Shown in pieces: positions 1 through 10,322 of a DNA stretch of 64,000 nt (the first letter of the stretch is position 1; each line of letters opens with the position of its first letter). The position numbers were made by a program, and so were the translations under genes. This stretch comes from Ascoidea asiatica (Eukaryota; Ascomycota; Saccharomycetes; Ascoideales; Ascoideaceae), in contig BCKQ01000004.1 of the NCBI GenBank assembly GCA_001600695.1, positions 1,183,677 to 1,247,676 on the forward strand, read 5' to 3'. A model generated the notes under the pieces. That model had not been told where the DNA came from. It did not search any database and saw only the letters and a program-made list of their open reading frames with translations.

Positions 1-154
1 TAAATAAAGATGTGTAACTCTTCCTTTTTTTCAAATTTGATTTGTTTTTTCTTTAATTGATTATATAGTAGTTATACTTTGCTCATTAGTATTAAACTAC
101 TATACGATTATTTTCATTAATTTATTTACATTATTAAAATTTTACAATATTAAA
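1..154. other. AT-rich leader of the first gene
   Basis: Short AT-rich stretch before the ATG at 155. No coding sequence or recognisable motif is seen. It is probably the 5' leader and proximal promoter of the J-domain gene. Confidence 0.4.
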
Positions 155-1645
155 ATGTCTCAAATTTCAAATGAAGAATTATATTCAATCTTAGAATTAC
201 CAAATGGTACTACAGATATATCATTAATTAAAAAACATCATAAAAAAGTTATTTTAAAACTACATCCAGATAAATCAAAATCTGAAAATGATACATTATT
301 TAAGAAATATTATCCTGCATATCAAGAACTGATAAATTCTTTATCTAATTTAAATAGTACATCAACAACGTCATCACCATCATCACCATTCTGTTCTTCT
401 TCTTCGTCATCTAATTCAAACTTTTCAGATTATTTTAATTCTAGTGAATCTTATACTTATAATTATAGTTATAATTATAACCATTCCAGGAGTAATTTAT
501 TCTTCTCTTCGAATTTTTCAAATTTTCATGATACTTCTTACAATACTTATTTTGATACCCGAAATAGTACTTCTTATAATGATTATGATGATGATAATTG
601 TTCTGAGACTTCTGATAATTTCAATGAATCCAATTGTTCTAATTACTTTTATGATTCTAAAGATTCTGAAGATATAAACGACTCTCAAAATGAGATTAAG
701 TATGATATAAAATCTTCAAATAGAACTATAAATCTTCAGGAAATATTAACTAAATATGTTAAGGATTTAAAATTACCTTTTTATTTTATAAAAAATGAGA
801 ATTTAAATTTATTAAATGAAAATTATAAAAATAATGGTAATATTCTTCATTTTAATCAAGGTATCTCAATTGAAGAAATATTTAATAGAAATCGAATAAA
901 AATTAAAAATAATATTGAAGAAATTGAAAAAATTGAATTAAATGTTGATGAGTTTTCTATTTTTAATGCACTTAATGTTTTATCATATATTAAACTTGAT
1001 TATAAACAAAAATTTAGTAATAATAATAATAATGATAATAATACTAATAAAGTATATGATCATGGACTTTTAAATTTCCATTTAAAGAAATTTTCTGTTT
1101 TTGTTTTGGATATTACTTCAAATTCAATATCTAATCAAGGAAATTGTAATAATATCGAGAATCTTAATGTTATGGATGATACTAAATTTCCTAGACTTAA
1201 TTCAAATTCAAACTCAGTTAAAAATCATTCAGATAAATCTTCTTTACATATTTCTATAGAAACCAGTTCAATTTGTGATATTTATAAAAAATCTTTTATT
1301 ATTAGGTCAGATTTATTACATAAAAAATTATTTGAAGAATTAGAAGATAAAAATGATATAAAATCAACAATTTTATCAAATGATATTATATTACCTAGTT
1401 TTTTAGTTCAAAAAAATATTTCAATGATAGGTGGATATCTTAAAACTACTCATAGTATTAAATTGGATTGTGTTGATAGATTATATATTATGAGTTCTAT
1501 GAAATATTGGGATTTGAAAAGACCATTCAATGAAATCTTTGATAAAAAATCATATCAAAATTATATTGATAATAATAAAGAGTTTCATGATAATCTAAAA
1601 GAAAACGAAAAAGGATTATTTATTATTGATTTTTTTTATTCATGA
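155..1645 (+). CDS. J-domain (DnaJ-like) protein, unassigned
   Basis: 496-residue protein with an N-terminal J domain (about residues 6-65). The HPD tripeptide that stimulates Hsp70 ATPase is at 37-39, followed by the helix III/IV pattern FKKYYPAYQEL. A Ser/Asn/Tyr/Asp-rich low-complexity stretch (about 67-170) follows. The remaining C-terminal part has hydrophobic blocks I cannot assign. There is no CxxCxGxG zinc domain (so not class I), no visible membrane segment, and no CSL zinc motif, which argues against DPH4. Family knowledge makes it an Hsp70 co-chaperone; the client and location are unknown. JJJ2-type yeast proteins have a similar layout, but I would not assign that name. Residue 59, a near-invariant J-domain Leu, is coded by CTG. 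Confidence 0.75.
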   Translation: MSQISNEELYSILELPNGTTDISLIKKHHKKVILKLHPDKSKSENDTLFKKYYPAYQELINSLSNLNSTSTTSSPSSPFCSSSSSSNSNFSDYFNSSESYTYNYSYNYNHSRSNLFFSSNFSNFHDTSYNTYFDTRNSTSYNDYDDDNCSETSDNFNESNCSNYFYDSKDSEDINDSQNEIKYDIKSSNRTINLQEILTKYVKDLKLPFYFIKNENLNLLNENYKNNGNILHFNQGISIEEIFNRNRIKIKNNIEEIEKIELNVDEFSIFNALNVLSYIKLDYKQKFSNNNNNDNNTNKVYDHGLLNFHLKKFSVFVLDITSNSISNQGNCNNIENLNVMDDTKFPRLNSNSNSVKNHSDKSSLHISIETSSICDIYKKSFIIRSDLLHKKLFEELEDKNDIKSTILSNDIILPSFLVQKNISMIGGYLKTTHSIKLDCVDRLYIMSSMKYWDLKRPFNEIFDKKSYQNYIDNNKEFHDNLKENEKGLFIIDFFYS

Positions 1646-3353
1646 GTTTTTATATTTTTTCTATATTTTTTTATGTTCTTTAATAATTTTTTGATTTTTA
1701 TTTCGATGTTCTTTTTTGTTTTTTTTATTTTTTTGTTTTGATCTTTTTCTTTTTATGTAACTGAAATATTCAATAAATGAATAACTGATTATTTAATAAC
1801 TAAATCAGTGTATAATTATATTTCTATTTCTTGTACTTCTTTTTTTGTTTAAAAATATTTCTCACATAAACACAAATCCGCAGCAACCAAAGAAAAAAAC
1901 ACTTTCCGTGCTCTGGTTTGAAAACCGCGGATTTCAACCAATTGATTTTATTTGATTTTATTTTATTTTAATACTTTTTATTTTGATACTTTTTATTTTA
2001 ATACTTTTTATTTTAATACTTTTTATTTTATTTCAAAAAAATTAAAGATACTGAAACACACATACTTAAGTGATCAAATATAATAATGGAATGCCCTTTC
2101 TAGAACTTCACTATATTGCTTGCTTTTGGCATTGTATACATCAAACAAATCATCCTCATTCATTCAAATATAAAATAGAATTTATTGAAAAATGTATTAA
2201 TTTCAAACCTTTATGAAGAAAAACAGAATTAGATAAATAGAAGCGTTTTTTCTCATTCCTTTTGGTTTCTATTCAATTCTCTTTATTGTTTTTTATTTCA
2301 TCTTTTAAATAACACACACAATTTTGAAAAATCATATCTGACAATTAATTTCTGGCACACTAAATATCCAAATCTTATTCAATTCATATCCAATTTATAT
2401 TCAATTTATACCTGATATAACCAAAATTTATCCAATTTTCTAATTATGGATATTTTATTACTATTCTTAACATTATTATTATTTATGATATGCTTTAAAA
2501 TTCAACCTCTAATTTTAATAGAACTACAATAATTCCATCTGAATCTTCAAATAATGATCTCTAAGGTCTTTCTTAACAATAAATATAGATTAAACTAAAT
2601 GAAAATATAAAATATACTTTCAATATTTTATTACTTATTGATTAGATGTTTCTTTACTTCAAATTTTTTAAATATGTTTACAATATTATTTAGCTACTAT
2701 TTATGTTTTCAATGCATGATTATAATATTTTATGTCTAAAATTTTGTAGTTCTTAACCTTCTTTTTGACTTCTTCAATGCTTTTCTTATAAAGCTCAGTT
2801 GATCAAATTATGTAGAAAGGAACACAAAATTTTAAAACGAGTCTCAAAATCGAGTAGTGAAATTGATCCTAAATCTTAATATCCCACAGCAGATCACATG
2901 GTGCACCAGAATCCTGGCCCGCCGTTTTGTTCAAGCGCATTTTGTGATAAACCTTAAAGTTACCATTATTATTTTGATTCTCAGGAACGCGACTTTTATT
3001 TTCATTATCATTGATAATTGAGGACAATAATTATTAATTGAAAGTTAGAAGTTATATCAATAAACTCTTGAAAGAAATAAAAACCAATCTTTTGGAGTTA
3101 GAGGTGGTTTGAAATCAATTGAATTCTTTCAAACGCACTAATTTAAGGCTTATGAAATACTTTTTCTGCTGGGGCAATTGCAAAAGTAAAGCGAAGTTGT
3201 GTTTTAGAGTAAATAACCCATATACATTTGATTTAACAAGAATTTATAATCTAGCAAAAAAATTAGAAATAATAATTTTAATAGGATATTACTATTCTAA
3301 AAAAGAATAAAAAATAAAAATAGCTAAAATCAATTCAATTCCAATAATTCAAA
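1646..3353. other. Intergenic region between J-protein gene and RNH1
   Basis: 1.7 kb without a convincing gene. It holds a tandem AT repeat near 1960-2032 and two short GC-richer islands: about 1878-1935, with CCGCGG, and about 2880-2960. A 63-codon open frame at 3119-3310 has no coding character and is not called. The last few hundred bases should contain the RNH1 promoter. Confidence 0.5.
1970..2032. repeat. Tandem repeat of about 15 bp
   Basis: About four head-to-tail copies of a unit close to TACTTTTTATTTTAA, one with a G substitution. It lies downstream of the J-protein gene and is an AT minisatellite with no assigned role. Confidence 0.7.
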
Positions 3354-5398
3354 ATGGATGGAAAAGGATACTATGCAGTTGCTGTTGGTGTGTACCTCTT
3401 GAAATATTTAAACGAAATAAAGATTCAATCAGATTTTGAATATCGTTTTCACTATCGTTTTTATCTATTTTTTATATTCTAAATTTAATTTAAGTATCAT
3501 TCCTACTAACTAATTTAATTTAAATAAAGGTCGGAAAACTGGTATATTCCACACTCGTGAAGAGTGTCAACAGCAAGTATTAGGTTTTCGTCATGGAAAA
3601 TGTAAACGGTTTGATTATTACAATGATGCCCAAAATTATTTAATTGAATTTGAGGGAGTAAATAGGTTTTATAGGGAGGAATACTATTATAATCCTATAA
3701 AAAGTATATATGCTCTTGATGATATTAAAGAAGCTGAAGATGAGGAAGATATGTATTTTGAGAATTTAAATAAAAGAGATTATAATTATTTTGAGAATTA
3801 CATATATGAAAAAAATAGTTACAATCAACATAATAAAGACAGTGAAAGTAATATAGATAATGATAAGGATAGTGAAGTTAGTGATAAACACACGGATAGT
3901 GACAGTTATGACTCAGATAGTGACAGTGATAGTGACAGTGATAGTGATAGTGATAGTGATAGTGATAGTGACAGTAATAGTGACGAAAGTGAAAATATCA
4001 AAGATACTAAAGATACTGAAAATACTAAAAATTCTGAACACAAAGATAATGATAATGATAATGAAGATTCAAAGGGAAAAAATAATAACAATGAAAACAG
4101 TCATAATGAAGAAATTTATATTGAAAATAATGACAATAAAGAAAGGGATAATGAACATAGTAATAAAAAGGATTATGGTGAAGTCGATGGTAACATCGAA
4201 GATAATAGTAAACAGGAAAGTAGCGAGTATAATAATGAAGAAAATGATAAGAAAAAGGAAGATATTGAAGAGAATTGTGATGAAGAAGATTATGATGAGA
4301 AAGATAATAATGGACAAGAAGATATCGAAGAAGATATTGAAGAAGATATTGAAGAACGATATGATGAAGAAAATTATTCTGGAGAAGATGATAATGAAGA
4401 TGATAGTGAAGATGATAGTGAAGATGATAGTGAAGATGATAGTGACGATGATAATGACGATGATAGTGACGATGATAATGACGATGATANNNNNNNNNNN
4501 NNNNNNNNNNNNNNNNNNNNNNNNNNNNNNNNNNNNNNNNNNNNNNNNNNNNNNNNNNNNNNNNNNNNNNNNNNNNNNNNNNNNNNNNNNNNNNNNNNNN
4601 NNNNNNNNNNNNNNNNNNNNNNNNNNNNNNNNNNNNNNNNNNNNNNNNNNNNNNNNNNNNNNNNNNNNNNNNNNNNNNNNNNNNNNNNNNNNNNNNNNNN
4701 NNNNNNNNNNNNNNGATGATAGTGAAGATGATAGTGAAGATGATAATGAAGAGCTTGATAGTGAAGATGTTGATAGCGAAGAAGAAGGAAGTGAAGAGAA
4801 TGATAATGAAGAAAAAGATAGTGAAGAATATGATAGTGAAGAGGAAGATAGTGTAGAAGAAGATAGTGAAGAAGAATGGAGTGAAGAATATGATCTTGGT
4901 TATGGAAGTCAGAGGATATATACGGATGGTGCATCATTTTACCATGATACAAATCATCCTATAGCCGGTTTTGGAGTTTTTTTCAATATTGGTGATAAAA
5001 GGAATCTTTCAGGGAGAATTTCTGGAAGGCAAACTAATCAAAGAGCAGAATGGACTGCTATTCATAGAGCATTGAAAATTATTAAAAAAGATATTGATAC
5101 TGACTCTCTTCCTTGGACGCATTTCGAAATTTGGACAGATTCTAAAAATTCTGTTGAATGTTTTAATTACTTGCATAAAAAATGGGAAAAAAATAAATGG
5201 ATAAGTAGTAAGGGAAATCCTCTTCATGACCAAGATTTAATTAAGGGATGTTTGAAAATGATTCGTTATATAAATAATGCTTACTATAAAGCTGATATAC
5301 CTAAATTGAAATTTAAATTTGTTAAAAGTCATAGTGGAAATTTTGGAAATGATCAAGCTGATAAATTGGCGCGAAAAAGTTGTAAAGTTTATCACTGA
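3354..5398 (+). CDS. RNH1: Ribonuclease H1 with long acidic linker (interrupted by assembly gap)
   Basis: Cleaves the RNA strand of RNA-DNA hybrids (R-loops, RNA primers). Exon 1 (3354-3387) encodes MDGKGYYAVAVG up to a split Gly codon. Exon 2 (from 3530) continues RKTGIFHTREECQQQV. Together they form the hybrid-binding (Cauli_VI/RHBD) domain found at the N terminus of eukaryotic RNase H1. A very long Ser/Asp/Glu/Asn linker follows, broken by Ns at 4490-4714. The RNase H domain occupies the C-terminal ~165 residues: Asp in YTDGASF (~4921), Glu in NQRAEW (~5047), Asp in WTDSK (~5137), His in KSHSG (~5328) and Asp in GNDQAD (~5353). The frame changes across the Ns, so total length is unknown. 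An ATG-only prediction would miss exon 1. Confidence 0.9.
3388..3529 (+). other. Intron of RNH1
   Basis: 142-nt phase-1 intron. The donor is GTGTGT, less usual than GTAAGT or GTATGT. A perfect TACTAAC branch point lies at 3504-3510, and the acceptor is AAG at 3527-3529. Removing it joins the two halves of the conserved hybrid-binding domain (AVAVG then RKTGIF), which is strong support. Confidence 0.9.
3906..4489 (+). repeat. Acidic coding microsatellite, left of gap
   Basis: Starts as GATAGTGACAGT-type hexamers coding (Ser-Asp)n at about 3906-3975. It continues as a mixed Glu/Asp/Asn/Lys tract and ends as GATGATAGTGAA-type 12-mers running into the Ns. The protein tract is intrinsically disordered and strongly acidic. 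Tracts like this vary in length between alleles and collapse in short-read assemblies, which explains the gap. Confidence 0.85.
4490..4714. other. Assembly gap (225 Ns) inside RNH1 coding repeat
   Basis: A run of 225 Ns lies within the GATGATAGTGAA repeat. The reading frame entering the gap (codon starts at positions congruent to 1 modulo 3) differs from the frame that continues into the RNase H domain (congruent to 2 modulo 3). If the gene is intact, the real gap length is congruent to 2 modulo 3, so 225 is a placeholder or estimate. Confidence 0.95.
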
Positions 5399-6548
5399 TT
5401 TTAAAAGCTTTTTTAATTTATATTTATTGCCATTCAGTTTATTTTTTTGCATAAAATCTAGAAAATTCCTCGGATTTGATGAACATTATAAAACCAAATA
5501 ATTTTTAAGGTTCCAAAAGTCTTGAAGTGAAATCTTTAAATAATAAACTTTTTATTTTAAGAGCGGTAATGGTGGGTATCTCTTTAAACTCACCTATTCA
5601 AAATCTTTATTTTTTTTTTCATGACTATCAATTTTTATATAGAATCTTTTTTTTCTTTTATTCACTATAATGCCTTTTGTTCTCATATTTTTAGCATATT
5701 TATTTTCTTTCTTTATCTTATTTAAATGATTTTAGTTCCTTTTAATGATGAATACATCCTTACTTTGTGATTTCATTTTGATAAAATTTTCTATCATGAC
5801 TATAAATATTCTTTTCACTTTTAGTAATTAGCTACTCTCTCTTTTAATTAAGTGTAAAATTAGATGAAGCGCTGAAACTATTTGTTAAATTTCTTTTTTG
5901 CTTCGTCAAGCTTCTTTTATCTTTTGTATCAAACTGAAAGATTTCTCTTTGTTGTTTTTATATATTATATCGACAGACAGAGGTTCCGTGTTTCTGGTCT
6001 CTGGGCAAAAAAGACCTTGTTTTGTGAAAATGAAAACGTCTCGACTCAAATCCACCTCATTTTTTGTTTCTGTTTTCATTTGAAGTCTGAATTCAAAATC
6101 ACCACATTCTAGTTCCTTTTTAGATCATGATGATGTATAATGATAACATTGTTAAAAATTTGTATGGTCCTTTGATTTCAATTGATTGTCTTAGAATTCA
6201 TTAGTTATTTCAATATTAAGAAATATTATATCTTTTTTCTTCAATTATAGTCAAAATAACCAAAAAGTTAATACATTACAAATTTTTGGTAAAATTCAGA
6301 TAATAATGAACTAGATAATAATCAATCATTCAATCAATCAACTCTATTAAATGAAAAAACTTCTGTTTTTATTATTTGAATTCTGTATCTATAAAATTTA
6401 ATCTTAAATTAGTTAGTGAGTTCACCTGTATTACTCGAACATTACAAAGAGATCTTAAATAACTAATGCTATAAATTATTTTAAAATGAATATGTAATAG
6501 GATCTGATCAATTTCATTATCAAAATTATAATTATCAATTGGTATTAA
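5399..6548. other. Intergenic region downstream of RNH1
   Basis: 1.15 kb. The first half is T-rich (likely the RNH1 3' UTR). A mildly GC-richer patch lies at about 5965-6065. The short open frames here (5882-6112, two frames) look like chance. No RNA gene is recognised. Confidence 0.45.
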
Positions 6549-7142
6549 ATGCTAAATTTAGAATCTGGTTTGTCAATTATTAAAGATGCAACTAAGTCTT
6601 CAAAAGATTCATTGAAAATAGGAAAAAAAAAGAATGATCCTGTATTACAATATTTGGATTTATACTCTGGATCAAATTTATCTTTAACACATACTCCTGA
6701 GACTCATAATTTAATTTCAAATTTAGATGATAGTGTTTGCTATTTCAATATAAATAATAATCAAGATAGAGAATTATTAAAAGATAAATATAGAAGAAAA
6801 AATAAATTAAATAATGATAGCAATAATTGTAATAAGAATAATAAATCATTCAAAAAAAAAAATTACCTTCAGTTAAAAAAATTAAAACTTCTTAATATAA
6901 GTAAAAAATTAATGATTAAATTTAAGAAAAAAATTAAAAATAGTGTACTGAATTTGAATCCAGATCCCTTCAAAGATTTATATAATGATGTTTTAGAAAA
7001 TAAAAATTCAAATCTTAAAGATAAAATATATGATTCAGAAACTAATGAATTAATGTTTACTCATCAAACTGTTATGATTGGATCTTGGAGACGACATCAA
7101 GAAAATGCGAAATCTGCTTCTCCATATATACATACTATTTAA
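6549..7142 (+). CDS. Unknown Lys/Asn-rich protein, 197 aa
   Basis: Not recognised. The ATG-to-TAA frame of 197 codons has codon choice like neighbouring genes (TTA Leu, AAA Lys). The N-terminal ~70 residues are mixed and polar. Residues ~85-150 form a basic Lys/Asn-rich stretch with KKLKLLNISKKLMIKFKK, which could be an amphipathic helix or nuclear-localisation-like segment. The C-terminal ~35 residues (ETNELMFTHQTVMIGSWRR, then HQENAKSASPY) look least repetitive and most likely conserved. No signal peptide or membrane segment is seen. It could be a lineage-specific or fast-evolving nuclear protein; a missed upstream exon cannot be excluded. Confidence 0.5.
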   Translation: MLNLESGLSIIKDATKSSKDSLKIGKKKNDPVLQYLDLYSGSNLSLTHTPETHNLISNLDDSVCYFNINNNQDRELLKDKYRRKNKLNNDSNNCNKNNKSFKKKNYLQLKKLKLLNISKKLMIKFKKKIKNSVLNLNPDPFKDLYNDVLENKNSNLKDKIYDSETNELMFTHQTVMIGSWRRHQENAKSASPYIHTI

Positions 7143-7598
7143 TTTATTTTATATAATTTTTTATTATTGATTCAAGACTTTTTGAAATATGAAAATATTC
7201 TTGTTATGAAACTTATTTTATTGTAAATCAGATCTCTTTATCATCTATAAATCAGGTAGGTACAAAAGTAAATCTTCAATGTTTGCAATATTTTTTTTCA
7301 TTTTAACAAACTTTTAGATCAATCAAAATTATCTTAAGTTCTTTGAAAGGAAAAAGTCACCTTACGTAAATAGAAGACAATACTTCTTGCAAGAGATAAT
7401 TACAAAAGTATTACAATTTTTGTATTGGAATAAAACTAATTTATTACCATATAAACATTACAACCGAACATTTCCACCCACAAAAATGGATTCGTTATCG
7501 GATACTTAAATGAAATATTATTCCCATTAAACTGCCCACAAACCTGGTCTCAATTTCTCGTTTTATTAAACTGCGGAGTTAAGAAAAGGAAATGTCTT

Positions 7599-7607
7599 GG
7601 TGGCAAA
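7599..7607 (+). promoter_or_regulatory. Exact PACE match (GGTGGCAAA)
   Basis: Identical to the proteasome-associated control element bound by Rpn4 in Saccharomyces. It is 2.7 kb from the RPT1 ATG, too far for a typical yeast promoter, and about 415 bp upstream of the small frame at 8014. Function is uncertain; a 9-mer can match by chance. Confidence 0.3.
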
Positions 7608-7899
7608 AAATAAATCCCGTTATGCAAATTCTGAGTGGGGGTTCGTTTATGACACAAGTACCCTTTTTATTGGGAATAAGCACATAGAGATAGTCTCCTG
7701 CTATCCGGAATTGGGTTATTCACCAGCCACAACCAACACCTGGAACCTGGACAAACAAGGTCAGGTAAACAAGCAACTGAGCTCTTATTTTTACACGTAA
7801 CGGCACTCTATCGTTAGGGCTCTATTCTTTTTGTCTCCACCATTTGAGTGTGTATGTGATCATTGATTTTAACAATTGTTACACATTTACATGAAAAGA

Positions 7900-7907
7900 T
7901 ATAAATA
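7900..7907 (+). promoter_or_regulatory. TATA box upstream of small ORF
   Basis: TATAAATA is followed by a pyrimidine-containing stretch and an ATG 107 bp after its end. This spacing suits a yeast core promoter driving a transcript over 8014-8109. Confidence 0.35.
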
Positions 7908-8013
7908 GGAGCTGTTTTCTCCTTCATCGATAGAAACAATCTCTTTTTAATTCTCTTAATCCATCTTCCAATATCCAATATCCATAATCCAATATCCATA
8001 ATCCAATATCAAA

Positions 8014-8109
8014 ATGTATCCAAATTTAAATTCAAATTCAACCTCCAATTCAATTTCAAATTCCAGTTCTAATTCAAATATATCCATCTTAGAAGTAGTA
8101 TTTCAGTGA
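8014..8109 (+). CDS. Small Ser/Asn-rich ORF, 31 aa (tentative)
   Basis: ATG to TGA, 31 codons, starting MYPNLNSNSTSNS and ending ILEVVFQ. It is notable only because a TATA box lies 107 bp upstream, a short AATATCCAT-type repeat immediately precedes the ATG, and an exact PACE element lies about 415 bp upstream. It may be a micropeptide, the leader frame of a non-coding transcript, or chance. I looked for a downstream exon (TACTAAC at 8282-8288) and found no continuing coding sequence. Confidence 0.2.
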   Translation: MYPNLNSNSTSNSISNSSSNSNISILEVVFQ

Positions 8110-8657
8110 TGATTAAAAATATATCTTACAAAGTACTTATTATAGTATGAATTTATTATAATATTGTATCTTTCATTAAGAAAAAAACAAAATTCGAATT
8201 TCATTATATTTTATATCTATGTTATTTTCTATAATTTGCTTTAAGATTATATTAAAATTTGCTAACTTCGTAAGTAATTTTTACTAACAAATCCATCATT
8301 CAATCAATCGCTCAATCAATCAATCAGTCTATCAATCAATCAATTGTTTAATTTTTAAATTTATAAATGGTTTATCGATAACTTAAATGTAAGTTTAAAT
8401 TAATGTTTAAATAATTTTTTTATTAAAAAATCTCTTTCTGCTAAAACATGTCATAATATAAAGTTATTTAAATTCATTCTTTAATATTTGGATTGAGTGA
8501 GTAAATTCTTTTTGTTTAATTATCTTTTTGAAATTAAATTTCTATTTTTTTTTTTTCTTTTGATTTTTAATTTTTAAAAAGTGTTATTTTAAATTGTAAT
8601 TCAAACATAGTAATAAGGCGTAAAATTAAATAATTTTTAGCTCAAAGATGTACAGTC

Positions 8658-8686
8658 TTTCATATTAATGAGATATTAATATGAAA
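8658..8686. repeat. Perfect 12-bp inverted repeat
   Basis: Arms at 8658-8669 and 8675-8686 (TTTCATATTAAT and its complement) flank a 5-nt loop. It lies in gene-free AT DNA. It could form a hairpin; no function is assigned, and AT palindromes of this size arise by chance in such composition. Confidence 0.6.
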
Positions 8687-10121
8687 CAGTAACAAAGACA
8701 TCACTGATCTTGAATTTAGCATTTAACTGGTTTATTTATTAAAGATATTGACAATAACGGGTTTTTATATCCTTTATTTTAGAATTATAATTTTTTTAAT
8801 TATTAATTTTAAAATATGATATAATTGTAATGAAAAAGTAAAGAAGAATTTTTTTTTTTCTTTTACTTCCTGTATATGGCATATCTAAAAGAAATCTCCA
8901 TAATTGCGAACACATTTTGAAGTGATGTTTATAGAATTTATATATTTAAATTAGAATATTTAAAATATTTGATTTCTGGATTTGGAATTTATCTATCTAT
9001 AAAGATATGATTTGATGATAAAAGATATGATATAACATAATCTATTATTAAATACTATTATAAAATAAGTATAAAAAAAAGTGATATTGGAAATTTAATG
9101 ATAATCATTAAGAATATGAAAAAAATAACATAAAAATGTTAATACCTATAACTTAAAAAGTTAATAGGATATCCTAATTCAAAAATTCTTACATACTTTT
9201 CAAATCTTATATTAATTTACCTTTATTAACTTTTTGTCATTTAAAATAATTCAATTTTACGAATTGAATTGAAATCTCTTTTTGAATAGTAAATTATGAC
9301 TTTAAATAACAATTCCAATAAATTCCAATAAATTCCAAATAAATTTCAATATATTTTCTTAATAATTGAATTATTTAAACAGTTTTTCAAATTTATTTTT
9401 TAATTTATAGATTTACCATATGTTTATTTAAAAAATATTCAATAAAATAACAAATTAAAGAAAAAGGAAATCAAAAAAAAACAAATTTAAAAATTATTTT
9501 CCATATTTTTTTAAAGTGATGAATAGTTAATAGCATTTATATTAATTAATGATTGGAGATTATTCTGAGGGATATTTATTTTTAATATATGTATGGATAT
9601 ATTTTGAAATTATGAAAAGGAATAGATTTTGAAATAAATTGGTATGTAAAACTGTTTTTTCATTTATTATTAACAATTATTTTGAACTTAGGAGTTTATA
9701 TTTGGTATTTTAAAAAATAATTTGATTTTATTTGGAAAAATTGGTTTATATCAACTCAACTGATGGCTTTTGTTGCTTGATTATTTGTGTTTCTTATGCT
9801 TCTTTCTTAAAATTTCAATTCAATTCGATTTTTTTAATTTTTTGTAAACTATATTTGTAATTATTGTATTTGTTTTTAATTTTATATTTACTATTTTCTA
9901 TATTAATTTAATAATTTCAAATGAATTTCCTTTTAAATCAATCTGTAACTAATATTTCAAAAACCGATTTAAAAAGGAGTCCCGCATTTGTGGTTTCTAA
10001 TTTTTTTTACATTTTTTGTGAGTCCAGTTTTGAGGTTTTCCTTAAACAGTCACCTGACTTCCGCCGATGATTTTTGAAATTGAGCTTTCGTTGAAGCTTT
10101 AATTGATCAACTTTCAAGTCT

Positions 10122-10146
10122 GAGGGCAAATTTAGATTTTGCCTCC
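10122..10146. promoter_or_regulatory. Paired Rpn4-type sites in the RPT1 promoter
   Basis: GAGGGCAAA on the + strand (10122-10130) and GGAGGCAAA on the - strand (10138-10146) lie about 180 bp before the RPT1 ATG. Both keep the GGCAAA core shared by Saccharomyces PACE (GGTGGCAAA) and the Candida-type Rpn4 element (GAAGGCAAAA). Two facing copies in front of a proteasome gene suggest Rpn4-type control. Confidence 0.55.
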
Positions 10147-10322
10147 CATGAATTTGAAAAATGTTTATATCAACAACAAGTTGAATCATTTAAAACAAAG
10201 AAATAATTAATTCAATTAGTTTTATAATTAGTTCAATTTTATCTCAATTAACTAGTTTATTAATCTATTCAAACAATATTCAAAATTCATTATAAAAACT
10301 TATTTAATATCATTTATTAAAA

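Larger units (their letters stand above)
7143..10322. other. 3.2-kb gene-poor region upstream of RPT1
   Basis: Holds a GC-richer block (about 7440-7830) with an exact PACE match, then a TATA box and a 31-codon small frame (8014-8109), CAAT-type repeats (about 8290-8345), a 12-bp hairpin (8658-8686), about 1.3 kb of featureless DNA, and an Rpn4-type site pair just upstream of RPT1. The 67-codon frame at 7597-7800 lies in the GC-richer block and has no coding signature. No tRNA is seen. Confidence 0.5.

Noticed and set aside
7597-7800. 67-codon ORF in a GC-richer block
   Set aside because: No domain or conserved look; its nominal start is not an ATG (a TTG/GTG-type codon overlapping the PACE match), and composition explains the open frame.
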